The notes under the pieces were generated by a model that saw only the letters and a list, made by a program, of their open reading frames with translations, made no database searches and was not told where the DNA came from. A stretch of DNA of 64,000 nt from DASSQJ01 sp963730165 (GTDB lineage: Bacteria > Actinomycetota > Actinomycetes > Actinomycetales > Dermatophilaceae), in NCBI GenBank assembly GCA_963730165.1, contig CAVSQS010000005.1:124001-188000 (forward strand), in the 5' to 3' direction. The position numbers and the translations under genes are program-made. This document shows, piece by piece, positions 25,881-32,980 of this stretch (position 1 is the first letter of the stretch; each line of letters opens with the position of its first letter).

Positions 25881-27386
25881 ATGACCACCGCACCCAGCAC
25901 CGTCCGGCCGAAGGGCCCGACCGCGCGTGCGCTGCCCGTCGCAGCGGGTGTGGCGCGGGTGCACGCGACGCTGGACGAGGTCGGGTCGGCTGAGGTCGCG
26001 GGGCCGGTGACGGGACGCGACATCGCCGAGGTCGACCGCGCCATCGCCCGCTTGCAGTCCTTGAAGCTGCGGATGGTGTCGTCGGCCGACCGCTCCCGGG
26101 TGGCCTCGGCGGAGGGGATGAGCGGCACGACGGCCTGGCTCGCGGCGCACACGCGCAGCGGTGCTGCGGAGGCGGCCGGAGCCGTGAGCCTGGCCACCGC
26201 GCTTGACGACGGACTCCCCGCGACGCGGCAGGCGCTCGCCACCGGCGAGCTGTCGCCGGCACACGCCTCCGTCATCGCCGGGACCGTCGAGCGGCTGCCG
26301 GAGGGTCTCACCGACGAGGAGCGGGCACGGGTCGAGGGCTCCCTCGTGGCCCAGGCCCGGCGGCTCGACCCTCCGAAGCTTCGTCGAGCGGCACGGCGGG
26401 CCCTGGAGGCTGCCCAGCGCTCGGCGGAGGAGGTCGCGCGGCACGAGGACGCCGAACTACGCGGCGAGGAGAGCAGGGCCGAGGCGAGAACCCGACTCAC
26501 CATGCACGACAACCACGACGGGACGATGTCCGGCCACTTCACAGTGCCGTCGCTCGCCGGCGCCATGCTGCGCAAGCTCGTCCAGCAGATCGCCTCACCG
26601 CGCCGCGGGCGGTCAGGTGCGCCTTTCGGCTCGGCCAGCACCGCAGGCTCGGCCAGCACCGCAGGCTCAGGCAGCACCGCAGGCTCAGGCAGCACGGCAG
26701 GCTCAGGCAGCACGGCAGGCTCAGGCAGCACCGCAGGCTCGGGCCGCGGCGACAGCTCGGGCGCCTCGGGGAGCAGGCCGTGCGTCGGACCCAGGTCGAC
26801 CGTGTCCGCAGCAGACCCCACCCGAGCCGGCCGCGCGGTCGCCGCCACCGGAGGTCGCTGGGCCGAGGACGTCGACTGGGCGCACCGGCACGGTCTGGCG
26901 TTCGTCGAGCTCCTCGAGCACCTCCCCACCGACAGCCTGCACGGCAAGGTGGCCGCCACCGTCGTCGTGACGGTCGGTCTCGAGGACGTGCGCGCCGAGC
27001 TGGGTGCCGCCCAGCTCGACACCGGCCAGCAGCTCTCCGCGACTCAGGCCCGGCGGCTCGCCTGCAACGCCGGCATCCTGCCATCGGTCCTCGGCGGCGA
27101 GGGGCTTCCGCTCGACCTCGGTCGGGCGGCCAGGTTCTTCAGCGAGCCCCAGCGGGTTGCGCTTGCTTCCGTCTACGACGAGTGCGCCGCGGAAGGATGC
27201 GATCGGCCGTACGCGTGGAGCGAGCTCCATCACGAGGACCCGTGGGCGAAAGACGGTCGGACCGACCTTCACCTCGCGGTGCCTCTCTGCGGGTGGCACC
27301 ATCGCCGGGTTCACGACCCGCAGTTCGCGCACACGATCAGGGAGGACAGAGGGCGCAAGGTCGTGACCGTCCGCCGCCGATGCTGA
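25881..27386 (+). CDS. DUF222 protein with C-terminal HNH nuclease domain (13E12 family)
   Basis: A 501-residue member of the multicopy actinobacterial DUF222-HNH family. The helical DUF222 domain spans about residues 20-245. A low-complexity linker of about 40 residues (Ser, Gly, Thr, Ala) encoded by 18-bp tandem repeats follows. The C-terminal HNH domain (about 430-495) has CAAEGCDRPYAWSELHHEDPW, LCGWHHRRVHDP and an intact His-His pair. Function is unknown; a DNA nuclease activity is plausible. The start at ATG 25881 was chosen because the frame upstream (to 24633) is antisense to CDF copy 2. AAGGAT lies 6 nt before the ATG and could be a -10 or a weak ribosome site. Confidence 0.85.
   Translation: MTTAPSTVRPKGPTARALPVAAGVARVHATLDEVGSAEVAGPVTGRDIAEVDRAIARLQSLKLRMVSSADRSRVASAEGMSGTTAWLAAHTRSGAAEAAGAVSLATALDDGLPATRQALATGELSPAHASVIAGTVERLPEGLTDEERARVEGSLVAQARRLDPPKLRRAARRALEAAQRSAEEVARHEDAELRGEESRAEARTRLTMHDNHDGTMSGHFTVPSLAGAMLRKLVQQIASPRRGRSGAPFGSASTAGSASTAGSGSTAGSGSTAGSGSTAGSGSTAGSGRGDSSGASGSRPCVGPRSTVSAADPTRAGRAVAATGGRWAEDVDWAHRHGLAFVELLEHLPTDSLHGKVAATVVVTVGLEDVRAELGAAQLDTGQQLSATQARRLACNAGILPSVLGGEGLPLDLGRAARFFSEPQRVALASVYDECAAEGCDRPYAWSELHHEDPWAKDGRTDLHLAVPLCGWHHRRVHDPQFAHTIREDRGRKVVTVRRRC
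26628..26735 (+). repeat. six tandem 18-bp coding repeats in DUF222 linker
   Basis: Six units of ggctcrgscagcacsgca run from 26628 to 26735, encoding alternating GSASTA/GSGSTA. The units differ only at two or three positions. Since 18 is a multiple of three, copy-number change would preserve the frame. Confidence 0.95.
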
Positions 27387-27432
27387 GATGACCCAGACCG
27401 CCCCACGTGACGTCCGTCCCCGGTGCCGCCGA

Positions 27433-27642
27433 ACACCGGACTGCGGACACCGGACTGCGGACGCTGGACGGCGGACGCTGGACGGCGAACACCGGACTGC
27501 GGACGCTGGACGGCGGACGCTGGACGGCGAACACCGGACTGCGGACACCGGACTGCGGACGCTGGACGGCGAACACCGGACTGCGGACACCGAAGTGCGG
27601 ACGCTGGACTGCGGACACCGGACTGCGGACGCCGAGGTCCGG
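27433..27642. repeat. minisatellite: 15 x 14 bp (30 x 7 bp), consensus ACNNNGG
   Basis: The interval between the convergent DUF222 and SHOCT genes holds fifteen 14-bp units of two kinds: acaccggactgcgg and acgctggacggcgg (or ending in a). Each is two 7-mers of form ACNNNGG, so the basic period is 7 bp with GG tracts every 7 bases on the forward strand. The last four units are degenerate. Both strands are open in several frames only because the array has no stop codons. The rest of the 290-bp gap shows nothing else. Confidence 0.95.
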
Positions 27643-27676
27643 GCACCGGGCACCCAGCTCCGAACTCCTGCGCGGG

Positions 27677-28024
27677 TCAGCCGAGGAGCTTGGCCTTCTG
27701 TGCCGCGAACTCCTCGTCGGTGAGGATGCCCTGGCCGTGCAGCTGGCCGAGCCGCTCGAGCGCCGCGATCATCTCCTCGGTGCTCATCGCGGGGGCGGCG
27801 GCCGGCGGCGGCGGGGCCGCGACCTGGGGCGCCGGCGGCGGCGTCGGCGCCGGGGTGGCGGCCTGCGTGGCGGCGTACTGCTGCTCGCGCTGGTAGGCCT
27901 CCTCCTGCGCACGCCCCATCTGACGCCGCTGAACCCGCCCGCCGACCGCAGACGCGGTGCCGGCGATGACGGCGGTGCGTGCCGCCGTCCCGATCAGGCC
28001 CGGGCGACCCACCCGTCCCCTCAT
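27677..28024 (-). CDS. SHOCT-domain protein
   Basis: A 115-residue protein. The N-terminal 45 residues are basic with a possible membrane-associated stretch (GTAARTAVIAGTASAVGG), a central Ala/Pro-rich linker follows, and the last 35 residues (MIAALERLGQLHGQGILTDE, then FAAQKAKLLG) are a classic SHOCT (short C-terminal) domain, an oligomerisation module of unknown molecular role. Its ATG overlaps the stop of the DUF6325 gene (ATGA), so the two form an operon. Confidence 0.8.
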   Translation of the reverse strand: MRGRVGRPGLIGTAARTAVIAGTASAVGGRVQRRQMGRAQEEAYQREQQYAATQAATPAPTPPPAPQVAAPPPPAAAPAMSTEEMIAALERLGQLHGQGILTDEEFAAQKAKLLG

Positions 28025-28467
28025 GACTCCTCCAGCTCTGCGATGGCGTCGACGACCGCCTGGACGTCGGCTGCGGGGATGCGCTCCATGACGAGTACCT
28101 CGCCGTCGAGCTCACGGATGCTCTCGGCGATGCGCGCCGCCCACGTGTTCTCCCACGCGATGACGGCGACCGTGGAGTCCGGCGCCATCTCGGCCGCGAT
28201 GGCCTGGGCGTCCTCCACCCCGATGAGGTCGGGCAGCTCGGCGGGGAACCCGAGGAGCTCCTCGTTCTCGCCGCTCTCCTCCGCGTCGTAGATCTCGACC
28301 GACCCGTCGGCGTCCTTGCGGACGAGCAGGACGTCGAGGACCCGGACGGCCCCCGCGTCGACCGCCTCGGCGATGGCGTGGCGGATGCCGCCCTGCCGCA
28401 GCTCGCCGGTGAAGCCGATCACGGCGAGATCGACCGGCCCGACGGGCCGGGATGGTGCAGTGGTCAT
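28021..28467 (-). CDS. DUF6325-like protein
   Basis: A 148-residue protein starting at ATG 28467 with GAAGGGAG upstream. It has GPVDLAVIGFTG near the N-terminus, a mixed alpha/beta core, VAVIAWENTWAARIAES in the centre and an acidic middle (DAEESGENEE). It resembles the DUF6325/DUF1269 proteins that are often found next to SHOCT-domain proteins in actinobacteria and are sometimes stress induced. The pairing here fits that pattern. Biochemical function unknown. Confidence 0.7.
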   Translation of the reverse strand: MTTAPSRPVGPVDLAVIGFTGELRQGGIRHAIAEAVDAGAVRVLDVLLVRKDADGSVEIYDAEESGENEELLGFPAELPDLIGVEDAQAIAAEMAPDSTVAVIAWENTWAARIAESIRELDGEVLVMERIPAADVQAVVDAIAELEES

Positions 28468-28551
28468 GGTGCTCCCTTCGTGGGCTGGCGCCATCCTGTC
28501 ACCGCCCCGGCCCCCACGCCACGATTCGTTCGACACAGGCCTTCCGTCGGC

Positions 28552-28557
28552 TAGCGT
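28552..28557 (+). promoter_or_regulatory. -10 box TAGCGT, leaderless start of YbaK-like gene
   Basis: TAGCGT ends 7 nt before the ATG at 28565 and no ribosome-binding site lies between. Confidence 0.5.
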
Positions 28558-28564
28558 CGCCGTC

Positions 28565-29101
28565 ATGCCGACCGCACGCGGAACCCTCGACTGGACCCCG
28601 GCCGCCGACCGCCCCGACCTCATGGCGCCGCCGGTGGCGCGCGCCGTGACGGCGTTCCCGCATGCCCTCGTCGCCCCCATCGACCCCTCGCTCGCCGACA
28701 CGGCTGCCCTCTGCGACGCCTACGACGTCGACCTCGGGGCGAGCGCCAACTGCGTCGTCGTCGCCGGGAAGCGGGCTGGCGAGGTGCGCTACGCCGCGAT
28801 CATGGTGCTCGCGACCCACCGGGCCGACGTCAACAACGTCGTGCGCCGCCACCTCGATGTCCGGAAGATCTCCTTCGCCCCCCACGAGGACGCCGTCGGC
28901 CGCACCGGGATGGAGTTCGGCGGCATCACGCCGATCGGCCTGCCCGAGGAGTGGCCGGTGCTCGTCGACGAGGCCGTCGTCGCGGCCGGGGAGGTGTGCA
29001 TCGGCAGCGGTGTGCGCGGCGGCAAGCTGCTCGTCACCGGCGAGGACCTGCTGCGCCTGCCGCGGGCCGAGCGGCTCGCGCTGGCGCAGCCGATCGGCTG
29101 A
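28565..29101 (+). CDS. YbaK/EbsC-family aminoacyl-tRNA deacylase
   Basis: A 178-residue protein. The core (about 50-170) contains CVVVAGKRAGEVRYAAIMVLA, the conserved Lys-containing strand of INS/YbaK editing domains, and RTGMEFGGITPIGLP, the G-G-x-x-P-h-G loop. Family members hydrolyse mischarged aminoacyl-tRNAs such as Cys-tRNA(Pro). It is a free-standing deacylase without a synthetase domain. The stop lies 3 bp from the end of the convergent SIS gene. The exact substrate cannot be read from the sequence. Confidence 0.82.
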   Translation: MPTARGTLDWTPAADRPDLMAPPVARAVTAFPHALVAPIDPSLADTAALCDAYDVDLGASANCVVVAGKRAGEVRYAAIMVLATHRADVNNVVRRHLDVRKISFAPHEDAVGRTGMEFGGITPIGLPEEWPVLVDEAVVAAGEVCIGSGVRGGKLLVTGEDLLRLPRAERLALAQPIG

Positions 29102-29104
29102 CCC

Positions 29105-30259
29105 TCAGGAGGTCCGGTCGCGCAGATCGGTGACGTGCCGGCTCACGGACGGGTCGAGACCGAGCCCGAGGGCGAGGTAGGTCGCGGCGAAGTCGGTGAG
29201 CGCGACGAGCGAGGCGAGCCGCTCGACGGGGTGCCCGGGGTGGGCCACCTGCTCGAGGACGACCGCGCCGGACTCGCGGGCCGAGGCGAGCACGGCGTCG
29301 GCGAGGGCGACGTCGGCCGGGTCGAGGTCGGGGTCGCGCAGGGCGAGCAGGCCGAGGCGCGGCGTGGGCGGACCGTCGAGGTAGGGGTCGGCGAAGATGT
29401 CGCGGCCGCCGTCGGGGGCCGCGGCGGACCCGCCGCTGCCGAACGGGCCGTCGAGCGTCGCGACGAGCTGGGACGCGGCGTCCGGGAGGGCGCCGTGCAG
29501 GGCCGGGATGCGGGCGGTGCGGGCCAGCATCGCCGCTGCGCGGGAGGCGGCGACGCCGGTGAGGGGGCCGTCGCCGAGCACCATCGGCACGGTGCCGTCG
29601 AGCCCGGTGGCGAGGACCTTGGCGGGGTTGACGAAGGCCTCGGAGGTCGGGCGGCACTCCTCGCCGACCTCGTCGAGCACGTCGGCGGTGCGCTGGAGCA
29701 CGGTCGCCGGGGCGTGGGTGAGGCCGAGCGCGTCGGCGGCGAGGAGGACGGGGGTGAGCATCGACCAGAGCGCCGTGCGCGAGGACGGGGCGGGGACCGC
29801 GATGTCGACGTGCACGCCGTGCGCGCGGGCGCTCACCTCGGCGAGCGGGGAGTCGGCGGCACCCACCGTCAGCAGCGAGGCACCGCGCCGGGCGGCCTCC
29901 GCGGCCAGGCCCAGAGGCCCCGCGGCGCGCCCGGACTGGCTCACTGCGATGACGAGGTCGAGCGGGCCGACCCATCCGGGCAGCGGCGGCTCGCGCCGGA
30001 CCATGACGGGCACCGGCGACCCGGCCTCGGTGAGCAGGTCGAGGACGTCGCCGACGACGGCGGAGCCGCCGAGGGCCGCGACGAGCACCGAGCGCGGTCG
30101 CTGGCCGTCGGAGACCCCGGCGACGCCCGCCTCGTCGGCGGCGAGGACGGCCCGGCGCACCTGCGCCCCGGCGGAGGCGAGGGCTCGCAGGGTGTCGCGC
30201 CGGTCGAGGGCGGCGAGCGCGTCCGGGTCGTCGAGGCGGGCCTCGTCGAGCCAGGCCAT
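29105..30259 (-). CDS. SIS-domain protein, phosphoglucose/phosphomannose isomerase-like
   Basis: A 384-residue protein with two SIS (sugar isomerase) subdomains. The first has VLVAALGGSAVVGDVL near residue 60, a phosphate-binding loop, and DLVIAVSQSGRAAGPL; the second spans the C-terminal half. The plan matches the bifunctional phosphoglucose/phosphomannose isomerases of archaea and actinobacteria. It lies 16 bp after a Trm112-like gene and downstream of manB, which supports a role in making mannose 6-phosphate for GDP-mannose. Catalytic residues are less clear than in authentic isomerases, so activity is inferred. Confidence 0.75.
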   Translation of the reverse strand: MAWLDEARLDDPDALAALDRRDTLRALASAGAQVRRAVLAADEAGVAGVSDGQRPRSVLVAALGGSAVVGDVLDLLTEAGSPVPVMVRREPPLPGWVGPLDLVIAVSQSGRAAGPLGLAAEAARRGASLLTVGAADSPLAEVSARAHGVHVDIAVPAPSSRTALWSMLTPVLLAADALGLTHAPATVLQRTADVLDEVGEECRPTSEAFVNPAKVLATGLDGTVPMVLGDGPLTGVAASRAAAMLARTARIPALHGALPDAASQLVATLDGPFGSGGSAAAPDGGRDIFADPYLDGPPTPRLGLLALRDPDLDPADVALADAVLASARESGAVVLEQVAHPGHPVERLASLVALTDFAATYLALGLGLDPSVSRHVTDLRDRTS

Positions 30260-30275
30260 GGCGGCGGTCCCCGGC

Positions 30276-30485
30276 TCAGGCCGGGCGACGGGCCTCGTCG
30301 ACGAGCAGGACCGGCACCCCGTCGTCGATGCGGTAGGCGAGGCCGCACTCACCAGAGGTGCAGACCAGCTCGGGGCCGCCGTCGGGCCCGGTGTCGTCCC
30401 GCAGCTCGCTGTGGCAGGCCGGGCAGCGGAGGATCTCGCGCAGCCACGGCTCCAGGTGCGACGTGGCGTCGGCCGACTCGCTCAT
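30276..30485 (-). CDS. Trm112-like zinc-ribbon protein
   Basis: A 69-residue protein with the Trm112 zinc-binding arrangement: CPAC at 21-24 and Cys42/Cys47, then YRIDDGVPVLL at the C-terminus. GAGGAG before the ATG is a good ribosome site. In eukaryotes Trm112 activates methyltransferases; bacterial homologues are of uncertain role and may serve as folding partners. In many actinobacteria it sits between manB and the SIS protein, as it does here. Confidence 0.85.
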   Translation of the reverse strand: MSESADATSHLEPWLREILRCPACHSELRDDTGPDGGPELVCTSGECGLAYRIDDGVPVLLVDEARRPA

Positions 30486-30614
30486 GGGCTCCTCAGCAGG
30501 GTGTGGTCGTGCGGTCGTGGGTCAGGCCGATCCTCGCACACTCACCACCCCCGACATCCGGCGGCTCCCCCGCCGCGGAGCGTGGGCCCGAGCCGGCCCC
30601 CGGGCGGCCCGTGG

Positions 30615-32045
30615 TCAGGCGCGGATGAGGGTGAGCACGGCGTCTCGGACCCGGGCCATCGTCTCGGCGTCCTCGGCCTCGACGTTGAGCCGGAGCAGCG
30701 GCTCGGTGTTCGACCCGCGGAGGTTGAGCCACCACATCGGGTCGCCGTCGCCGCCGGCGTGGGTCAGGGTCAGCCCGTCGAGCCGGTCCACCTCCACGCC
30801 ACGCTCCTCCCCCCAGGCGAGCACGCGTCCCGTGGCCGCAGCCGCGTCGGCGACGGTCGAGTTGAGCTCTCCCGACGCCTGGTAGCGGCTGAGGTCGCCC
30901 ATGAGCTCGCTGAGCGGGGCGTCCTGCTCCCCGAGCGCGGCGAGCACGTGCATCGCCGCGAGCATCCCGGTGTCGGCGAACCAGAAGTCACGGAAGTAGT
31001 AGTGGGCGCTGTGCTCGCCGCCGAAGACCGCGCCGTGCCGCGCCATCTCGCCCTTGATGAACGAGTGCCCCACCCGGGTGCGCACGGGCCGGGCACCGGT
31101 GGCGGCGACCTCCTCGGGCACCTGGAGCGAGCAGATGACGTTGTGGACCACCACGACGTCGGCGGCGTCGACTCCGGCGGCCACGGCCCGCGCGACCTCG
31201 CGACGGGCGATGAGCGCGGTGATGGCGCTCGGGCTCACCGGCTCGCCCCGCTCGTCGATGACGAAGCACCGGTCGGCGTCGCCGTCGAAGGCGAGCCCGA
31301 GGTCGGCACCGTGCGCCCGAACCGCGGCCTGCAGGTCGCGCAGGTTCTCCGGCTCGAGCGGGTTCGCCTCGTGGTTGGGGAAGGTGCCGTCGAGCTCGAA
31401 GTACAGCGGCTCCACGGTGAGGGGCAGCGCGGGCAGCCCCGCCCCCGTGCCGAGGACCGCGGGGACGGTGTGGCCCCCCATCCCGTTCCCGGCGTCGACG
31501 ACGACCCGCAGCGGGCGGATGCCGCTGAGGTCGACCAGGCCGCGGAGGAAGGCCGCGTACTCGGCGAGCAGGTCACGCTCGACGAGGTCGCCGCGCTGGT
31601 CCTGGACGTCGTCGTCGCCCACCTCGAGCAACTGCTCGGCGAGCCGGCGGATCTCCACGAGGCCGGTGTCCTGCCCGACCGGTCGCGCACCCGCACGGCA
31701 CAGCTTGATGCCGTTGTAGCGGGCCGGGTTGTGGCTGGCGGTGAACATCGCCCCCGGGAGATCGAGCGCACCGCTCGCGTAGTAGAGCCCGTCGGTGCTG
31801 CACAGCCCGATGAGGGTGACGTCGTGGCCGCGGCTGCGGACGCCGTCGGCGAAGGCGTGGACGAGGCCCGGCCCGGACTCGCGCATGTCGTGCCCGATGA
31901 CGCAGCCGTGGGCCCCGTCGGGGGCGACGACGACCTGGGCGAAGGCGACGCCGAGGGCCCGGGCGACGTCGGTGTCGAGCTGGTCGGGGACGGTGCCGCG
32001 GACGTCGTAGGCCTTGACGAGGTCGCCGAGGGAGCGTGAGGTCAC
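30615..32045 (-). CDS. manB: phosphomannomutase/phosphoglucomutase
   Basis: A 476-residue alpha-D-phosphohexomutase. The phosphoserine loop TASHNP is at 102-107 (Ser104), the metal site DGDADR at 254-259, the sugar-specificity loop GGEHSAHYYF near 320, and the phosphate-binding loop RGSNTEPLLRLNVEA near the C-terminus, so all four active-site elements are intact. It interconverts mannose 6- and 1-phosphate for GDP-mannose synthesis. Start at GTG 32045, where TAGGGT is 7 nt upstream and suggests a leaderless message. Confidence 0.93.
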   Translation of the reverse strand: MTSRSLGDLVKAYDVRGTVPDQLDTDVARALGVAFAQVVVAPDGAHGCVIGHDMRESGPGLVHAFADGVRSRGHDVTLIGLCSTDGLYYASGALDLPGAMFTASHNPARYNGIKLCRAGARPVGQDTGLVEIRRLAEQLLEVGDDDVQDQRGDLVERDLLAEYAAFLRGLVDLSGIRPLRVVVDAGNGMGGHTVPAVLGTGAGLPALPLTVEPLYFELDGTFPNHEANPLEPENLRDLQAAVRAHGADLGLAFDGDADRCFVIDERGEPVSPSAITALIARREVARAVAAGVDAADVVVVHNVICSLQVPEEVAATGARPVRTRVGHSFIKGEMARHGAVFGGEHSAHYYFRDFWFADTGMLAAMHVLAALGEQDAPLSELMGDLSRYQASGELNSTVADAAAATGRVLAWGEERGVEVDRLDGLTLTHAGGDGDPMWWLNLRGSNTEPLLRLNVEAEDAETMARVRDAVLTLIRA

Positions 32046-32052
32046 GGGCGGC

Positions 32053-32058
32053 ACCCTA
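32053..32058 (-). promoter_or_regulatory. -10 box TAGGGT, leaderless start of manB
   Basis: TAGGGT on the reverse strand ends 7 nt before the GTG at 32045, with no ribosome-binding site between. Confidence 0.5.
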
Positions 32059-32101
32059 TGCCAGCACGGAGGCGTGCCCGACAGCCCGCCCGGCGGGCGG
32101 G

Positions 32102-32473
32102 TCAGGCCTCGGCGCTGCCGCGCAGCACCCGCAGGTGGCCGCGGCGCGCGATCTCGCCGGGGATGGGGCCGACCTCGGCCGGCGGGACGGGCGCGGTGCG
32201 GGGGCGGCCGGCCTCGCGGACCGCGTCGGCGAGCGCGAGGAGGTCGTCGGGGGTGGGCTCGGGCTCGGGGTAGTCGGTGGCGAGCCGGACGACCTCCCAG
32301 CCGCGCGGCGCGGTGAGGCGGCTCGCGTGGTCGGCGCAGAGGTCGTAGGTGTGCGGCTCCGCGTACGTGGCGAGCGGGCCGAGGACGGCGGACTGGTCGG
32401 AGTACACGTACGTGAGCGTCGCGACCGCAGCCTGACGGCACCCCGTCTTCGTGCACTTCCGGGACAGGTTCAC
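32102..32473 (-). CDS. DUF3499 family protein
   Basis: A 123-residue actinobacteria-specific protein. A probable zinc site is made by Cys7 and Cys12 (CTKTGC) and Cys46/His49 (CADH). The central block LTYVYSDQSAVLGPLA-x4-HTYDLC is the family signature, with an acidic, proline-rich tail. The start is GTG 32473 because a TAGAGT box ends 7 nt upstream and no ribosome site exists. It is divergent from the zincin-like gene, a conserved arrangement in actinobacteria. Function unknown. Confidence 0.85.
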   Translation of the reverse strand: MNLSRKCTKTGCRQAAVATLTYVYSDQSAVLGPLATYAEPHTYDLCADHASRLTAPRGWEVVRLATDYPEPEPTPDDLLALADAVREAGRPRTAPVPPAEVGPIPGEIARRGHLRVLRGSAEA

Positions 32474-32480
32474 ACCGTCG

Positions 32481-32486
32481 ACTCTA
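32481..32486 (-). promoter_or_regulatory. -10 box TAGAGT, leaderless start of DUF3499 gene
   Basis: TAGAGT on the reverse strand ends 7 nt before GTG 32473. Its partner box for the divergent gene lies 35 bp away. Confidence 0.55.
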
Positions 32487-32521
32487 GGACGGACCCCACG
32501 GCTCGGCCCGGAGGCACGCCG

Positions 32522-32527
32522 TAGCAT
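32522..32527 (+). promoter_or_regulatory. -10 box TAGCAT, leaderless start of zincin-like gene
   Basis: TAGCAT ends 6 nt before GTG 32534 with no ribosome-binding site. Both divergent promoters therefore sit in a 60-bp spacer. Confidence 0.55.
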
Positions 32528-32533
32528 GCGGAC

Positions 32534-32944
32534 GTGACCGCCCGTCGCCGCGACCGCCACGGCCGGGGCCCGCGCGGCCCCCTTGCCTGGCCGCCCGTCC
32601 CCGCGATGGAGACCCGTCTGGAGCGCTTCGACGACCTCGTCCTCGACGCCGCCGACCGGCTCCGCCCCCACCTCGGCTCCCGCTACGCCGGCCTCGAGTT
32701 CGCCGTCGAGGAGGTCCCCCCGGTCGACCCCGCCCCGTGGGAGGAGCAGGTCGCGGCCCTCGGGCGGCTGCACCGCGGCGTGCCCGGGCGCCCGGACCGG
32801 GTCGTCGTCTACCGCCGCCCCGTCGAGGCCCGCGCGACCGACGAGGACGACCTCGCCGACCTCGTGCGCGAGGTCGTCACCGAGCAGGTCGCCGCCCTCC
32901 TCGGGGTGCCACCGGACGAGCTCGACCCGGGCGTCGGGCGCTGA
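32534..32944 (+). CDS. metallopeptidase-family (minimal zincin) protein, zinc site lost
   Basis: A 136-residue protein similar to the small zincin family (PF06262). The basic N-terminus is followed by FDDLVLDAADRL and FAVEEVPPVDP, then VVVYRRPVEARATDEDDLADLVREVV. Where family members carry the HExxH zinc motif, this protein has TEQVA, so both histidines and the fold-conserved glutamate context are altered. Peptidase activity is therefore unlikely. It is divergent from DUF3499 and converges on DUF5719. Possible role: structural or regulatory partner. Confidence 0.75.
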   Translation: MTARRRDRHGRGPRGPLAWPPVPAMETRLERFDDLVLDAADRLRPHLGSRYAGLEFAVEEVPPVDPAPWEEQVAALGRLHRGVPGRPDRVVVYRRPVEARATDEDDLADLVREVVTEQVAALLGVPPDELDPGVGR

Positions 32945-32979
32945 GCCGCGTCTCGCGGCACCCTGGCGGAGCGCGGCTC
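32943..32979. terminator. bidirectional terminator stem between convergent genes
   Basis: gagccgcg (32943-32950) and cgcggctc (32972-32979) form an 8-bp perfect stem; a competing smaller hairpin, gccgcg-tct-cgcggc, lies at 32945-32959. It fills the gap between the zincin-like and DUF5719 stops. Confidence 0.5.
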
Positions 32980-32980
32980 G

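Noticed and set aside
27433..27642. CRISPR array
   Set aside because: The units are contiguous 14-bp repeats without spacers, and no cas gene lies nearby.
27311..27646. Repeat protein frame with PQSGVRSPAS-like units
   Set aside because: The 14-bp array is free of stops in several frames on both strands; no ribosome site and no family.
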